Assembly (NCBI RefSeq): GCF_900142845.1
Contig: NZ_FSRU01000002.1
Span: forward strand, 1,240,001-1,304,000
DNA length: 64,000 bases
Source of the DNA: Paraburkholderia phenazinium
GTDB taxonomy: Bacteria > Pseudomonadota > Gammaproteobacteria > Burkholderiales > Burkholderiaceae
Reading direction: 5' to 3'
Shown: one piece after another, positions 39,461-48,853 of the stretch
Layout of the letters: each line of letters starts with the position of its first letter
How positions within the stretch are numbered: position 1 is the first letter of the stretch
The notes under the pieces: model-generated
What the model saw: only the letters and a program-made list of their open reading frames with translations
What the model was told of the DNA's origin: nothing
The model's database searches: none
Translations under genes and position numbers: made by a program

Positions 39461-40552
39461 ATGAACGAACCCATGAATTTTTCCGGCGGCCCAGGCGCGT
39501 TGCCGGCCTCCGTGTTGCGCGAAACGCGCGACGCCATCGAAGCGCTGCCGGAGACCGGTCTCTCGGTGCTGGGCATGAGCCATCGCTCGGAGTGGTTTCG
39601 TAGCGTACTCGATGAAGCCGAGCGCAATCTGCGCGCACTGCTGGGCATCCCCGAGCACTATCACGTGCTGTTCATGCAGGGCGGCAGCAGCCTGCAGTTC
39701 TCCATGTTGCCGATGAATTTCCTGCGCGCGAGCCGCCGTCACGCCGAGTACATCGTGTCGGGCTACTGGAGCGCCAAGGCGCCGGTCGAGGCGCGCCTCG
39801 AAGGCGACACCCGCGTGATATGGGACGGCCGCGCCGATGGGTATCGACGGTTGCCGGCAGCCGGCGAACTGCCGCTCTCGCCGGAGGCCGCCTACCTGCA
39901 TTACGTGTCCAACGAAACCGTCGAAGGACTCGAATTCGCCGATACGCCTGGCCTGCCCGGTGTGCCGCTGGTCTGCGACATGTCGTCCAATCTGCTCGCC
40001 GCCCCGCTCGACGTGGAACGCTACGCCATGATCTACGCGCACGCGCAGAAGAACCTCGGGCCCGCCGGCGTCACGGTGGTGATCCTGCGCGACGAGTTCG
40101 CGCGACGGGCAACGACGGGCTTGCCTACCCTGCTCGACTACCGCACGCATATCGACGCGCGCTCGGTCTACAACACGCCGCCCGTGTTCGCTATCTATGT
40201 GCTGATGCTGGTGACGCGCTGGCTGCGTGACGAGATCGGCGGCGTGCAGGCGATGGCTGCGATCAACCAGGCCAAATCCGACGTGCTGTACCGTGCGCTC
40301 GATGCCGATCCCGGCTTTTATCGCGTACACGGCGCCACGTCTTGCCGCTCGACGATGAACGTCGCGTTCCGCCTGCCCGATCCGCAAATGGAAACGCGCC
40401 TGATGGAGAGCGCCCGGCGGGAAGGTTTTCATGGCCTCGAAGGCCACCGTTCGATCGGCGGCCTGCGCGCTTCGCTGTACAACGCGGTGACGCTGGAGGC
40501 CGTCACCGCGCTCGCCGAATGGCTCGGCGAGTTTCGCCGCCGGGAAGCTTAA
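39461..40552 (+). CDS. Phosphoserine aminotransferase family (SerC-like)
   Basis: A 363-aa PLP enzyme of the SerC family. It starts MNEPMNFSGGPGALPASVLR, has LFMQGGSSLQFSM and the cofactor lysine in YAHAQKNLGPAG (Lys197), and ends with GLRASLYNAVT. The length is that of E. coli SerC. The ATG follows the upstream stop with no gap. Position beside an ATP-grasp gene, not beside pheA/aroA as often seen for housekeeping serC, suggests it may be a second, specialised copy; housekeeping function is not excluded. Confidence 0.85.
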   Translation: MNEPMNFSGGPGALPASVLRETRDAIEALPETGLSVLGMSHRSEWFRSVLDEAERNLRALLGIPEHYHVLFMQGGSSLQFSMLPMNFLRASRRHAEYIVSGYWSAKAPVEARLEGDTRVIWDGRADGYRRLPAAGELPLSPEAAYLHYVSNETVEGLEFADTPGLPGVPLVCDMSSNLLAAPLDVERYAMIYAHAQKNLGPAGVTVVILRDEFARRATTGLPTLLDYRTHIDARSVYNTPPVFAIYVLMLVTRWLRDEIGGVQAMAAINQAKSDVLYRALDADPGFYRVHGATSCRSTMNVAFRLPDPQMETRLMESARREGFHGLEGHRSIGGLRASLYNAVTLEAVTALAEWLGEFRRREA

Positions 40553-40565
40553 GCGAGGCGAGTCG

Positions 40566-41024
40566 TCAATTGGCGTTCACGTGCTGCAGGAACAAGGCGA
40601 AGCCGTTCTGCGTCGTCGTGATCTTCTTGACGCACTCGTCGTAGTCCGAGGCCATCGAATGGTCCGGGCCGTACATGCCCTTGCATTGCGCGTACAGGGT
40701 GATCGTCGCGCCGCTGCCCTTCGCCACCCGCGCGGCCGAATAGACGGCGTGGCCCGAGCTGCCCGGCACGTCGGATTCGATCGCGAGCGCGTCCGCGCGG
40801 ATCACCGGCTCTTCCGAATGCTGGGCCACGTAGGTCTTCGTCAGTTGCCAGGCCTGATCGCATTGGGCCTCGTCGCGGCAGCTCACCGTAGCGTTGGTTT
40901 GGGCCGCATCGAGACGGCGTTCGGAGTGGGCAAAGTCGTTGTCCTGTTGCGCCTGTTTGTCGGCGGACGACCCACAGGCCGTGAGAGCGAGCGTAGCGAG
41001 CGCGACGGCAATAATCGTTTTCAC
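40566..41024 (-). CDS. Putative lipoprotein of unknown function
   Basis: A 152-aa protein with a lipoprotein signal, MKTIIAVALATLALTACGSS, cut before Cys17. The mature part holds SCRDEAQCDQAWQLTKTYVAQHS and AQCKGMYG, with four cysteines that could form two disulfides. It is convergent with the SerC-like gene, 13 bp away. I do not recognise the family. Confidence 0.75.
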   Translation of the reverse strand: MKTIIAVALATLALTACGSSADKQAQQDNDFAHSERRLDAAQTNATVSCRDEAQCDQAWQLTKTYVAQHSEEPVIRADALAIESDVPGSSGHAVYSAARVAKGSGATITLYAQCKGMYGPDHSMASDYDECVKKITTTQNGFALFLQHVNAN

Positions 41025-41135
41025 TGGTTGAATGTCCCAAGTCGAATTCGAGGGAGATTATAGACGGGTGCCGGAGCCGGTTGCAGTTGTCCGGACGACG
41101 CCGGAGACAGCGCCTCGCATTCGCTCGAGGTGACG

Positions 41136-42242
41136 CTAGCGTGCCAGCCGGTTGCGCGCGACCTGCGCGAAACTGACGGCGATCGCGCCGCGTGCCGAAA
41201 TGCCGCGCGGTTCGAAGCTGGCAGCATGGTGCTCCGCCTGACCGAGCGGCGCATACAGATCCGGGCGACGGGCCTTGAGCCATTGATGCCCCGCGCTGCT
41301 ATCGATCAGGCGTGGGTCGATTCTCGCCGAAACGATGGCGCATGCTTCATCTTTCACGCCGGCACTCTCGGCCACGATACGGCCAGATGGGTCGACGATC
41401 ATGCCAGTGCCCGAAGCGGGCTCGGCGTTGGCGTTGGCGGTTTCGTTGGCGTTGTCCAGCCCGTCGCTCAGTACGACGAACATACCGTTGTCGGCGGCGC
41501 GTGCGGGCAGCGACGCACGCAACCAGCGCGTTGCGCTGTCACCGGGGCGTCCGGCGCGCCCTGTCACGGTACGCGCGCCGTCCGCCGCCGCATCACCATC
41601 ACCCGCAAATCCGGCCACCACGCCGGCCGCACTATCGCGCTTGTGCCACTGTTCGGCCGACACCGGCTGCATCGCCCGAGCGCCGCCGCGCTGGGTGGCG
41701 TAACTGCGATGCGGAGCGACAAGCAGCGTCGCCCCCATGAGCGCCGTCATACGCACGTTCTCAACCAGATAGGCATCGCCACCAATCAGGACTCCAATAC
41801 GAATGCCCCACACGGTATCGAAAACGGTGAAGCGGTCCCCGCTCACAATACGCCGATGCTCGAATGCATGCAGCTTACGGTGGCAATGCCGGATTCCGCC
41901 CGGCATGCATACCACGTAGCTATTGAAGAGTCTTCCATCCGGCGCACGCTCGATCAGGCCCACGCCGGCCGCCACACCCGTGCGCTCGACAGCATCCGCC
42001 ACCGCGCCGAGCGAAGGCCCATCGAGCGGTTCAGCGAGCGCCTCGAGTTCATCGCGATGCAGCCTCGCGAAGCTGCCATAACCGGCCAGACAGGTCTCCG
42101 GAAAAACGACCAGGCCGATCGCCTCGCGAGCGGCCAGCGCCAGCGACTGCGCAACCCGCGCGACGTTTTGCGCGGCCTCGCCGCGACAGGACCGCAGCGG
42201 GACGGATGCAACGCGAAGCATGGGAACGGACAAGGATGACAT
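41136..42242 (-). CDS. Nitrilase-superfamily protein with the catalytic cysteine replaced by glycine
   Basis: A 368-aa protein of the carbon-nitrogen hydrolase fold. The glutamate of the triad is in VVFPETCLAG (Glu49) and the lysine in CHRKLHAFEH (Lys123). The third position, normally Cys in GVLICxD, reads GVLIGGDAYLVENVR, so residue 154 is Gly (codon at 41781-41783). One base change would turn TGT into this GGT. It may be inactive as a hydrolase, a binding protein, or a decaying gene. A linker at 215-240 is longer than usual. The start could also be the ATG at 42221. It is divergent from a LysR gene. Confidence 0.82.
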   Translation of the reverse strand: MSSLSVPMLRVASVPLRSCRGEAAQNVARVAQSLALAAREAIGLVVFPETCLAGYGSFARLHRDELEALAEPLDGPSLGAVADAVERTGVAAGVGLIERAPDGRLFNSYVVCMPGGIRHCHRKLHAFEHRRIVSGDRFTVFDTVWGIRIGVLIGGDAYLVENVRMTALMGATLLVAPHRSYATQRGGARAMQPVSAEQWHKRDSAAGVVAGFAGDGDAAADGARTVTGRAGRPGDSATRWLRASLPARAADNGMFVVLSDGLDNANETANANAEPASGTGMIVDPSGRIVAESAGVKDEACAIVSARIDPRLIDSSAGHQWLKARRPDLYAPLGQAEHHAASFEPRGISARGAIAVSFAQVARNRLAR

Positions 42243-42334
42243 CTCACGGCGTGGTAGACAGGAATGGCTCCATTGGACCGCTCGTCATTCGATAAGTAAA
42301 ATGAATCTTCCGATACATTCGATTACCTTCTGGA

Positions 42335-43213
42335 ATGGAACTCAAACTCCTGCGCGCCTTTCTCGCTGTCGCTGACCTGCGCCACTTCGGCCACGCGGCC
42401 GAGGTGCTGAACGTGAGCCAGCCTGCTCTCAGCAAGCAGATCGTCGCACTGGAAGACAGCCTGGGCGCGCGGCTCTTCGAGCGCGGCCGGCATGGCGCGG
42501 AGCTCACCACCTTCGGCTCGGGATTTCTTGCCGACGCACAGGCGCTGGTACGCGATGCGGACGAGATCCATGCGCGGGCACGCGAGGCGAGCAGCGGCAA
42601 GCGCGGTTTTTTGCGAGTCGGACTTGGACTGTCGACGCTGACGCTCGCGCCGCAACTGATCGCCGAGTTCCGCCGACGCCATCCGAACGTCAGCGTCACG
42701 CTGAACGACCTGTCGTCGGCGGAGCAAAGCAGGCGCTTGCTCGCCGGCAAGCTGGATATCGGGTTCCTGCGTTTGCCGGCGGATGCCGGGCTGGACGCCT
42801 TTCCGGTGCTGGACGAAGCACTGGCGCTGGCCGTGCCGCAACACGCGCGCTGGAAACGCGTCCCCGCCAATCTGGACGAATTGAACGAACTGGGGTTTAT
42901 CGGTCTCGCGCGCGGCCGCGGGCCGGGACTCGCGGCGCAGATAGACCGCTGGTGCAGCGAGCGCGGCTTTATGCCGCGCGTGATCCAGCAGGTCGACGAC
43001 ATCCAGTCGGTCCTCGCTGCCGTCGCGGCAGGGGTCGGCTCGGCGTTTCTCCCCTCGCGCACGCAATATCTGCTGCGCGATGCCCGCGTGCTGCCGTTAC
43101 GCAATCCCGCCGCGCAATGGCAAGTCGGACTCACATGGCAGCACGGGCGGGATGATGCGGTAGTGATGCGCTTCGTTGAATTCGTGCGGGCAACGGTCAA
43201 ATACCCGGCATGA
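42335..43213 (+). CDS. LysR-family transcriptional regulator
   Basis: A 292-aa regulator with the N-terminal helix-turn-helix RHFGHAAEVLNVSQPALSKQ and a C-terminal effector domain (FLRVGLGLSTLTLAPQLIAE). The pattern is close to the BenM/CatR-like subgroup. It is divergent from the nitrilase-like gene with 92 bp between starts, the usual layout of a LysR gene and its target. The start is the ATG in GGAATGGAAC; no strong ribosome site is seen. Confidence 0.9.
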   Translation: MELKLLRAFLAVADLRHFGHAAEVLNVSQPALSKQIVALEDSLGARLFERGRHGAELTTFGSGFLADAQALVRDADEIHARAREASSGKRGFLRVGLGLSTLTLAPQLIAEFRRRHPNVSVTLNDLSSAEQSRRLLAGKLDIGFLRLPADAGLDAFPVLDEALALAVPQHARWKRVPANLDELNELGFIGLARGRGPGLAAQIDRWCSERGFMPRVIQQVDDIQSVLAAVAAGVGSAFLPSRTQYLLRDARVLPLRNPAAQWQVGLTWQHGRDDAVVMRFVEFVRATVKYPA

Positions 43214-43321
43214 GGAAACGCGGCGGGTAACTAACCCGATACGTCAGATGAGTCAGGGCACTCAGGCAAGCGAGATTCACCAAGCAAAACGAACACGCCA
43301 CGCACACCGGCAAACAAAGGA

Positions 43322-44545
43322 CTACTGAAGCAATGCCGATTTGCCGGTCTTCTGCCGTCGCGCAGCACTGCGCCGCGCCTTTAGCTTCTTGAACCAGATG
43401 ACAAGACCGGTCGCGCTCAACAGCGCCACCATCACGCCCATGAAGCTGACGAGGATGCGGCCCGGCAGTCCGAAAAGACGTCCCGAATGCAACGGGAATT
43501 GCGCCTGCAGGAAAATATCGCCCGCGGTGCCCTGGCCGGGTACCGTGCCGCCGACCTCGCGCCCGGTCCGTTCGTCCCAGTAGGTCCATGCATTGCCAAG
43601 ACGGCCGTCGGCGTAAAGGCCGCCCGGTTCGAAATAGCCCACCCCATAAAGATGGAGCGAGGCGATTTCGAACGTCGCGCCGGGCTCGGCATTCAGCTTC
43701 ATCCGGTGTCCCGCAGCGGTTGCCAACTCGACGATACGCTCGCGGCTCAACGTGGCAGTGCCGGCCGGCACAGGCGTCTGCAACTCGGAATTGCTCTCGG
43801 GGCCGGGCGTCAGGCGCGAAAACAGCGATACGATGGGACGCACCACGGGGCGCTCCAGGTTCATTGAAATCGACGTCAGCGCAATCACGCACAGCAGGCC
43901 CCACACCCACACGCCGCCGGAGCGATGCAGGTCGAACACCACCGTGTAGCCGCCGCGGCGCACGCGAAACGCGAACGACTTGCGCCACGTTTTGAAGCTC
44001 GGAAACGCCAGAATCAACGCGATAGCGCTATCGAACAACCAGACGATGGCGACGATACCCAGCAGCCACACACCGGTCGCGATACCGCTACCGGTCGCGG
44101 GCAAATAAAGCGTGTAGTGGAATTGATAAAGGAACGGCATCAGGTTGAGCCGCCTGAGCGACAACGCGCCCCAGTCGCGGCGCCCCTGAACGACCCCGGT
44201 GCAGGGATCGACTGCGATCTGATTGAAGTCCAGTGCGTAAGGCTTGCCGGTGGCCGGATTGGTTCGGCCCTGCACACGCATTTGCAAGGTTCGGCCCGGC
44301 ACGACGCCCAGCGGCAGAAAGGTCACCCGCACGCGTGGGTCTGCCGCTTCGATCCGGTTGGCGAGTTCGAGCGGCGAAAGTGCGGGTTCTTTTGAATTCG
44401 CGTAGTAGAACTCAGGATTCAACAGCGCGTCCAGTTCCTGATTCCACGCGATGATCGCACCCGTGAGACCGGAGACGAACAGAAAGAGCGCCGTGCCGAT
44501 ACCGAACCAGCGATGCAGTCGAACAAGGATCGATCTCATAGGCAT
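43322..44545 (-). CDS. PepSY-associated membrane protein
   Basis: A 407-aa inner-membrane protein with four main helices. It begins RSILVRLHRWFGIGTALFLF, the PepSY_TM family entry, and ends VLLSATGLVIWFKKLKARR. Conserved HRW, QFHYTLYLP and DLHRSGGVW histidines may bind haem. Members accompany siderophore receptors and probably reduce or release iron. It follows the TonB receptor gene by 83 bp on the same strand. The start at MPMRSIL is preferred; the ATG two codons later is possible. Confidence 0.87.
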   Translation of the reverse strand: MPMRSILVRLHRWFGIGTALFLFVSGLTGAIIAWNQELDALLNPEFYYANSKEPALSPLELANRIEAADPRVRVTFLPLGVVPGRTLQMRVQGRTNPATGKPYALDFNQIAVDPCTGVVQGRRDWGALSLRRLNLMPFLYQFHYTLYLPATGSGIATGVWLLGIVAIVWLFDSAIALILAFPSFKTWRKSFAFRVRRGGYTVVFDLHRSGGVWVWGLLCVIALTSISMNLERPVVRPIVSLFSRLTPGPESNSELQTPVPAGTATLSRERIVELATAAGHRMKLNAEPGATFEIASLHLYGVGYFEPGGLYADGRLGNAWTYWDERTGREVGGTVPGQGTAGDIFLQAQFPLHSGRLFGLPGRILVSFMGVMVALLSATGLVIWFKKLKARRSAARRQKTGKSALLQ

Positions 44546-44628
44546 CGCGTCGAATGCATGCGGGCCCCTCGCAGCGGCTGCGATGGGGCCCTCGGGCCCG
44601 CGCGTTGCAGAACGCTGGCGGCCCGCAT

Positions 44629-46806
44629 TCAGAACTGCATCGTCGCGCTCGCCACGGCGGTGCGCGTCGGTGAAGGCGAGACGTAATAGCCCCACGCGGT
44701 GGTCCAGTAGCGGCGGTTGAACAGATTGTTGATCCCCGCGCGCAGCGTCACGTCCTTGCCGGCGATGCGCGTTTCGTACCTGCCGCTCAGGTCATAGGTC
44801 ACGTACGACGGCACGAACTGGGTATTGGTCGCGTCCACCGCTTCGTTGCCGACATACTTGCCGCCGAAGGCCAGTGTGAGCGGACGCAGATACGACGGGT
44901 TGTACTCGACACGGCCCGTCACTGTGAAGCGCGGCGCGCCGTAGATGCGCTTGCCTTCGATGCTCGGGTCGTCGATATCCACCGCCTTCGTATCGAGCCA
45001 CATCACGCCGCCTAGCACGCGCCACTCGTTGGTGAGCGCGAGCCAGCCGCTCGCATCGACGCCGGTGTAGCGCCTGGTGCCGTCCTGCACGAACACGTTT
45101 TCGGTGTTGGTGTAGTTGTAACCCTGGTCGACTCGGAACAGCGCCAGATTGGCGCCCCACTTCCGGTGATCCGTCTTGAAGCCGACTTCGTACTGCTTGC
45201 TGCGCAGCGGCCCGAAGGTGGCGGGGTAATTCAGGTTGGTGTTCGATGCCGAACCGCCCTGCTCCAGCGACTCGACATAGCTCGCATATGCCGTGGAATA
45301 CGGATCGGTTTTGTACATCAGCGCCACAGTCGGCGTAACCGGATTCGCGCTGTACTGCGAGGACACGGCGCTGCTCGGATCGTAGACGTCCTGGCGGAAC
45401 TGCGTGTAGCGCAGGCCGAGCAACGCCGAGAAGCGCGAGGTGAACTGCACCGTATCGCTCGCGTACAAAGCGGCCTGGGTGGTGCGCGACTGCCGGTACA
45501 GATTCTCGCCAATGCCTACTTCGGCATTCGTGAGCAGGCTGCTGCCATACAGGTTGCCGGTGCCGAGGCTGTAGCCCTCGTTCCAGCCTTCGCTGTTGTC
45601 GTACTCGCTGGTCTGCGACTGGAAACCCGCCCCGATCACCACGTCGTGCCTGATGCTGCCGGTATTGAACTGGCCCTGCACCATTGCATCGACGTTCTGA
45701 TAGAAGTAGCGCGTCAACGCGGCGTACAGCGTGTTCGAATAGTCGCCGGCACTGTCGTTCACGAAGATGAGGCTATCCGAGTTGGTGCGATTTTCCTTGG
45801 CGAAGCGGTACTTCAGGCTCACGTGCCAGTTCTTGGAGAGACGATAGTCGAGGCCCGTGCCGAACGATGCCATCTCCGTCTCGTAGTAATTCTGCGGCTG
45901 CGTGAGGTCGCGGTTGATCGAGTTCGCGTCGGGGATGCCCAGCCCCGAACCGAACATCAGGCCGAACAGCGTGCCGTTGGTTTTGCGCTTCTGATAGAAC
46001 GCGTCGGCGCTCCAGGTCAGATCCGGTGTGATGCGGAAGTCGAATGCCAGCGACGCCACCTGGCGGCGCACATGACCGTTGGGCTCCGCGGTATTGCCGT
46101 CTTCGTTCACCAGGTTCAGGCGGTAGCCGAAGCGCTCGTCGTTGCCGAAGCGGCCTCCCAGATCGATCTTCTCGCTGAACACGCCAGCCGACTCGTAGCC
46201 GACCGAAATGCTCCGGTACGGATCGTCGGTGGGCCGCTTCAGGACGTAGTTGACGATGCCGCCCGGCGAGCCGAAGCCATACATGAAGCCCGACAGCCCT
46301 TTGAGCAATTGCACCTGCTCGAACGGCTCGAGCGGAAGATCCGTGTCCCACGAGGGAAAGCTCTGGCCGTCGACCTTGATGCCGTTCAGCGTGTCGACCG
46401 GCATGCCGCGCACGGTGAACATCGAGTTTTCGCTGACCCGGTTGCTGCTGCTGACGGAGGCCGCCGGATCGTACTTGAACAGATCGTTGGCCGTCGACGC
46501 CATCAGATCTTCCGCTTCTTCGCTCGACACCACGTGGGTCGAAAAAGGCGTGTCGACCTGCTTGCGCGAGCCGAGCGCGCCGGCGCTGACCTTATCGGTT
46601 TGCGTGGCCGCGTCGGAGGCCGAGGCGGTCACGCTCACCGCGGGCAACGTGAGCGCATCCGACGCGACGGCTTGCGCCCAGACGGGTGTCGACAACGTGG
46701 AGAGCGAGAGACCGGCGCTCGTCAGAAGCGCCGCACTGAGAAGCGAGGGGGCACGGTTCGCGCCACGGACAAACGCCAATCGGCGCACGGTAGACGGGTT
46801 CTGCAT
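44629..46806 (-). CDS. TonB-dependent siderophore receptor
   Basis: A 725-aa outer-membrane receptor. A long signal region (residues 1-45, ending near VWAQA) precedes a plug domain with MFTVRGMPVDTLNGIKVDG and LEPFEQVQLLKGLSGFMYG. The barrel ends SPSPTRTAVASATMQF with terminal phenylalanine. TonB box candidates lie near LPAVSVTA. It would import a ferric siderophore with TonB energy. A Fur-like site lies about 110 bp upstream and a PepSY gene downstream. Confidence 0.93.
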   Translation of the reverse strand: MQNPSTVRRLAFVRGANRAPSLLSAALLTSAGLSLSTLSTPVWAQAVASDALTLPAVSVTASASDAATQTDKVSAGALGSRKQVDTPFSTHVVSSEEAEDLMASTANDLFKYDPAASVSSSNRVSENSMFTVRGMPVDTLNGIKVDGQSFPSWDTDLPLEPFEQVQLLKGLSGFMYGFGSPGGIVNYVLKRPTDDPYRSISVGYESAGVFSEKIDLGGRFGNDERFGYRLNLVNEDGNTAEPNGHVRRQVASLAFDFRITPDLTWSADAFYQKRKTNGTLFGLMFGSGLGIPDANSINRDLTQPQNYYETEMASFGTGLDYRLSKNWHVSLKYRFAKENRTNSDSLIFVNDSAGDYSNTLYAALTRYFYQNVDAMVQGQFNTGSIRHDVVIGAGFQSQTSEYDNSEGWNEGYSLGTGNLYGSSLLTNAEVGIGENLYRQSRTTQAALYASDTVQFTSRFSALLGLRYTQFRQDVYDPSSAVSSQYSANPVTPTVALMYKTDPYSTAYASYVESLEQGGSASNTNLNYPATFGPLRSKQYEVGFKTDHRKWGANLALFRVDQGYNYTNTENVFVQDGTRRYTGVDASGWLALTNEWRVLGGVMWLDTKAVDIDDPSIEGKRIYGAPRFTVTGRVEYNPSYLRPLTLAFGGKYVGNEAVDATNTQFVPSYVTYDLSGRYETRIAGKDVTLRAGINNLFNRRYWTTAWGYYVSPSPTRTAVASATMQF

Positions 46807-46913
46807 GTAGTTCTGGTTGAGCGCAGGCGCAAGCAAACGCCCGTGCAGCAAGGTCTGCGCGGGACATGAGCGCTCGTGGCGCGCGGCTGTCAAGTGGTAA
46901 GGTCAGTACAGAA

Positions 46914-46945
46914 CGCGAATGATAATGCGAGTAATTCGCATCTGC
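46914..46945 (-). promoter_or_regulatory. Fur-box-like site upstream of the TonB receptor
   Basis: GCGAATGATAATGCGAGTAA resembles the first part of the Fur consensus, and it contains the perfect inverted repeat ATGCGA-N5-TCGCAT at 46925-46941. Position, about 110 bp before the receptor start, fits iron regulation. Match to the right half of the consensus is weak. Confidence 0.55.
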
Positions 46946-47338
46946 AACATAATTCTTGCGAAAGGCTTTCTGGGATGGTGATGGACGTCACGCCCTCGCG
47001 CGCAAACGCGATGGCCAGATCGCGCTAACTGCCGGTGCGTTGAACCGGCTGTGTGTTGAAAGCATTCCTCATTTGCGTGCAAGCTTTACCAGATTTAATC
47101 ACTCCGCTTCACAAAATAGAGACGCAAAGTGTTGTCGAGTTACAATGCGCTACTATTTTGCGGACGGCCGGACGCGCTCCAGTGGGTCCACCCAGGGGGA
47201 TGGCGAAGTCTCTCCACTGCTTTCAAAGCACGGCCTGCACCGCCTTGAACGCCGGGCATCCACCAGATCAGACGCGAGTCTGGCACGCGAACCGTCGGTG
47301 CGCTCAATTCGCTGATCGCTTGCCGGAATCGAAAGGAA
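46946..47338. other. Intergenic region between the receptor and the diguanylate cyclase
   Basis: About 390 bp between divergent genes. I see no convincing gene; reading frames here are short and lack ribosome sites. AAAGGA lies directly before 47339. Confidence 0.5.
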
Positions 47339-48532
47339 ATGGAAATCCCGCTGACACCCAATCAGATTTTCCAGCTGATTGTGCCTGGTGTTTCTGTCGT
47401 CTTCGCGTTCAGCTTCCTTAGCGTCTGGATATACGATAAGACACGGCAGTATCTCGTCCTGCTGTTTGCCTCTTTTATCGCTTACGCGGTCGGTTCGACA
47501 ATGGAGATTTTTCATTGGCCAGCCGACTGGAAGCTGGGTGCTGTGACAACGGCGTTGCTCTTTGTACTGAGTGCCCTTTCCCTGAACGAGGGCGTCTTAC
47601 GGCGGCGGGGTCTTCGTTTCCGATGGACGACGCACCTGCTCGTCCTCGCGACCGTCACCGCTGCGATGTATTTCTTCTCCTACGTCAAGCGGGATCTTCT
47701 GGTTCGCGTGTACATCCTGAATTTCTGTATTGGTTTTGTCGTGCTGGCTACGGCATTCCGTATCCGCTCGTCGCTCAAGCGTCGGGCGGTTGATCAGGCG
47801 CTGTTCTGGGTTCTTCTCGTTTTCGGTCTTAGCTTCTTTGTCAGGACGGTATTGACGGTCGGGCAATCACTGCCCCACAGCCCCACGCAGTTCGGACAGA
47901 CCGCGTTTTGGGTTGCACTGCAAATGTCGCTTACCCTCTTTGGCGTCGTGCTCGCACTGGTATTGCTGGCCGCAACGGTGTCGGACGTCATTGAACACGT
48001 TGTCGCCGAACGGGATCTTGATGCGCTCACCCAAATCCTGAACCGCCGGGCTTTTGAGCTACGGGCGACCCGCCTCGCCGCCGACCGCAAGCACCGCCCA
48101 CTTTCGATGGTGATATGCGATATAGACCATTTCAAGTCGGTCAACGACCGCTTCGGGCACGCCGCGGGCGATGAGGTCTTGCGCGAATTTAGCCGGATTC
48201 TGCGTGCAGTGGTTCGGGCCGACGACATCGTTGGCCGTATTGGTGGCGAGGAATTCGTGATCCTCCTTCCCGGCGCGGACCGCACATTGGCAAAGGGCAT
48301 TGCCGAACGCTTACGTACCGTTTTGATGTCCACGCGTTTTGCGCAGATATCCTCCACGCTTCACGTCACAGTTAGCGCGGGCGTCGCTCAATGTCAGGAC
48401 GACGAAACAGTGACCACGTTATTGGCCCGAGCGGATCGACTGCTGTACGCCGCGAAACGCACGGGAAGAAATTGTACGGTGGCCGACGAGGCCGCCGTAG
48501 CGCCCGAAGCGTCGACCAGATACCTTGCGTGA
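47339..48532 (+). CDS. Membrane diguanylate cyclase
   Basis: A 397-aa protein with six or seven membrane helices in residues 8-215 and a GGDEF domain after that. The active site reads GGEEF (302-306), so synthesis of cyclic di-GMP is expected. An inhibitory I-site RADD (293-296) lies five residues before it. LDALTQILNRRAFE and CDIDHFKSVNDRFGHAAGDE are typical. AAAGGA lies very close to the ATG. It is the last chromosomal-looking gene before the attachment-like site at 48601. Confidence 0.92.
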   Translation: MEIPLTPNQIFQLIVPGVSVVFAFSFLSVWIYDKTRQYLVLLFASFIAYAVGSTMEIFHWPADWKLGAVTTALLFVLSALSLNEGVLRRRGLRFRWTTHLLVLATVTAAMYFFSYVKRDLLVRVYILNFCIGFVVLATAFRIRSSLKRRAVDQALFWVLLVFGLSFFVRTVLTVGQSLPHSPTQFGQTAFWVALQMSLTLFGVVLALVLLAATVSDVIEHVVAERDLDALTQILNRRAFELRATRLAADRKHRPLSMVICDIDHFKSVNDRFGHAAGDEVLREFSRILRAVVRADDIVGRIGGEEFVILLPGADRTLAKGIAERLRTVLMSTRFAQISSTLHVTVSAGVAQCQDDETVTTLLARADRLLYAAKRTGRNCTVADEAAVAPEASTRYLA

Positions 48533-48600
48533 GCGCCATAGCCCGGGTCGAACGGGCCATGGCGCGCCATTTCTACCGTCGCCAATACCGTCGAGTGCTC

Positions 48601-48621
48601 TCACTCCCACTCGATCGTCAA
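48601..48621 (-). repeat. Attachment-site-like sequence resembling the 3' end of guaA (copy 1)
   Basis: On the minus strand the bases read as codons for TIEWE and a stop, the known C-terminus of GMP synthase. The bases upstream are not guaA. The core CCCACTCGATC-(G/A)-TCAAC recurs at 51423. guaA 3' ends are common targets for island integrases, so this may be an att site left by integration. No integrase gene is visible in the window. Confidence 0.55.
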
Positions 48622-48803
48622 CCAACCATTGGAGCCTTGGCTGGACAGCTTTTCCGCTCGATCAAAGGTCGTGAATACCGTTAGCAATACCGAAAAACCT
48701 GTCCGGCACTTAACGGCTTTCGCCGGGCCGCATCGGAGAATCCAAGCCCGCTTTGCTTGAAAATTGCGAACACGGAGCGCCGTGGGGCAACTTGTAAACG
48801 CGA

Positions 48804-48825
48804 TACCGTCACTGATACCGTCAGG
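48804..48825. repeat. TACCGTC direct repeat pair near attachment-like copy 1
   Basis: TACCGTC occurs at 48804-48810 and 48816-48822, 12 bp apart, followed by AGG. The same arrangement occurs at 51494 and 51506. Such repeats resemble integrase arm sites; this is inference. Confidence 0.5.
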
Positions 48826-48853
48826 CTCTTTCGAACGCGGTTCTCGATATCGG

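Larger units (their letters stand above)
48533..48853. other. Island boundary region with attachment-like and arm-like repeats
   Basis: About 320 bp with no supported protein gene. It holds a guaA-3'-end-like box at 48601-48621 and a pair of TACCGTC repeats at 48804 and 48816, described separately. Confidence 0.6.

Noticed and set aside
38117..40447. Long minus-strand frames opposite the ATP-grasp and SerC-like genes
   Set aside because: Shadow frames of well-supported plus-strand genes; no motif.
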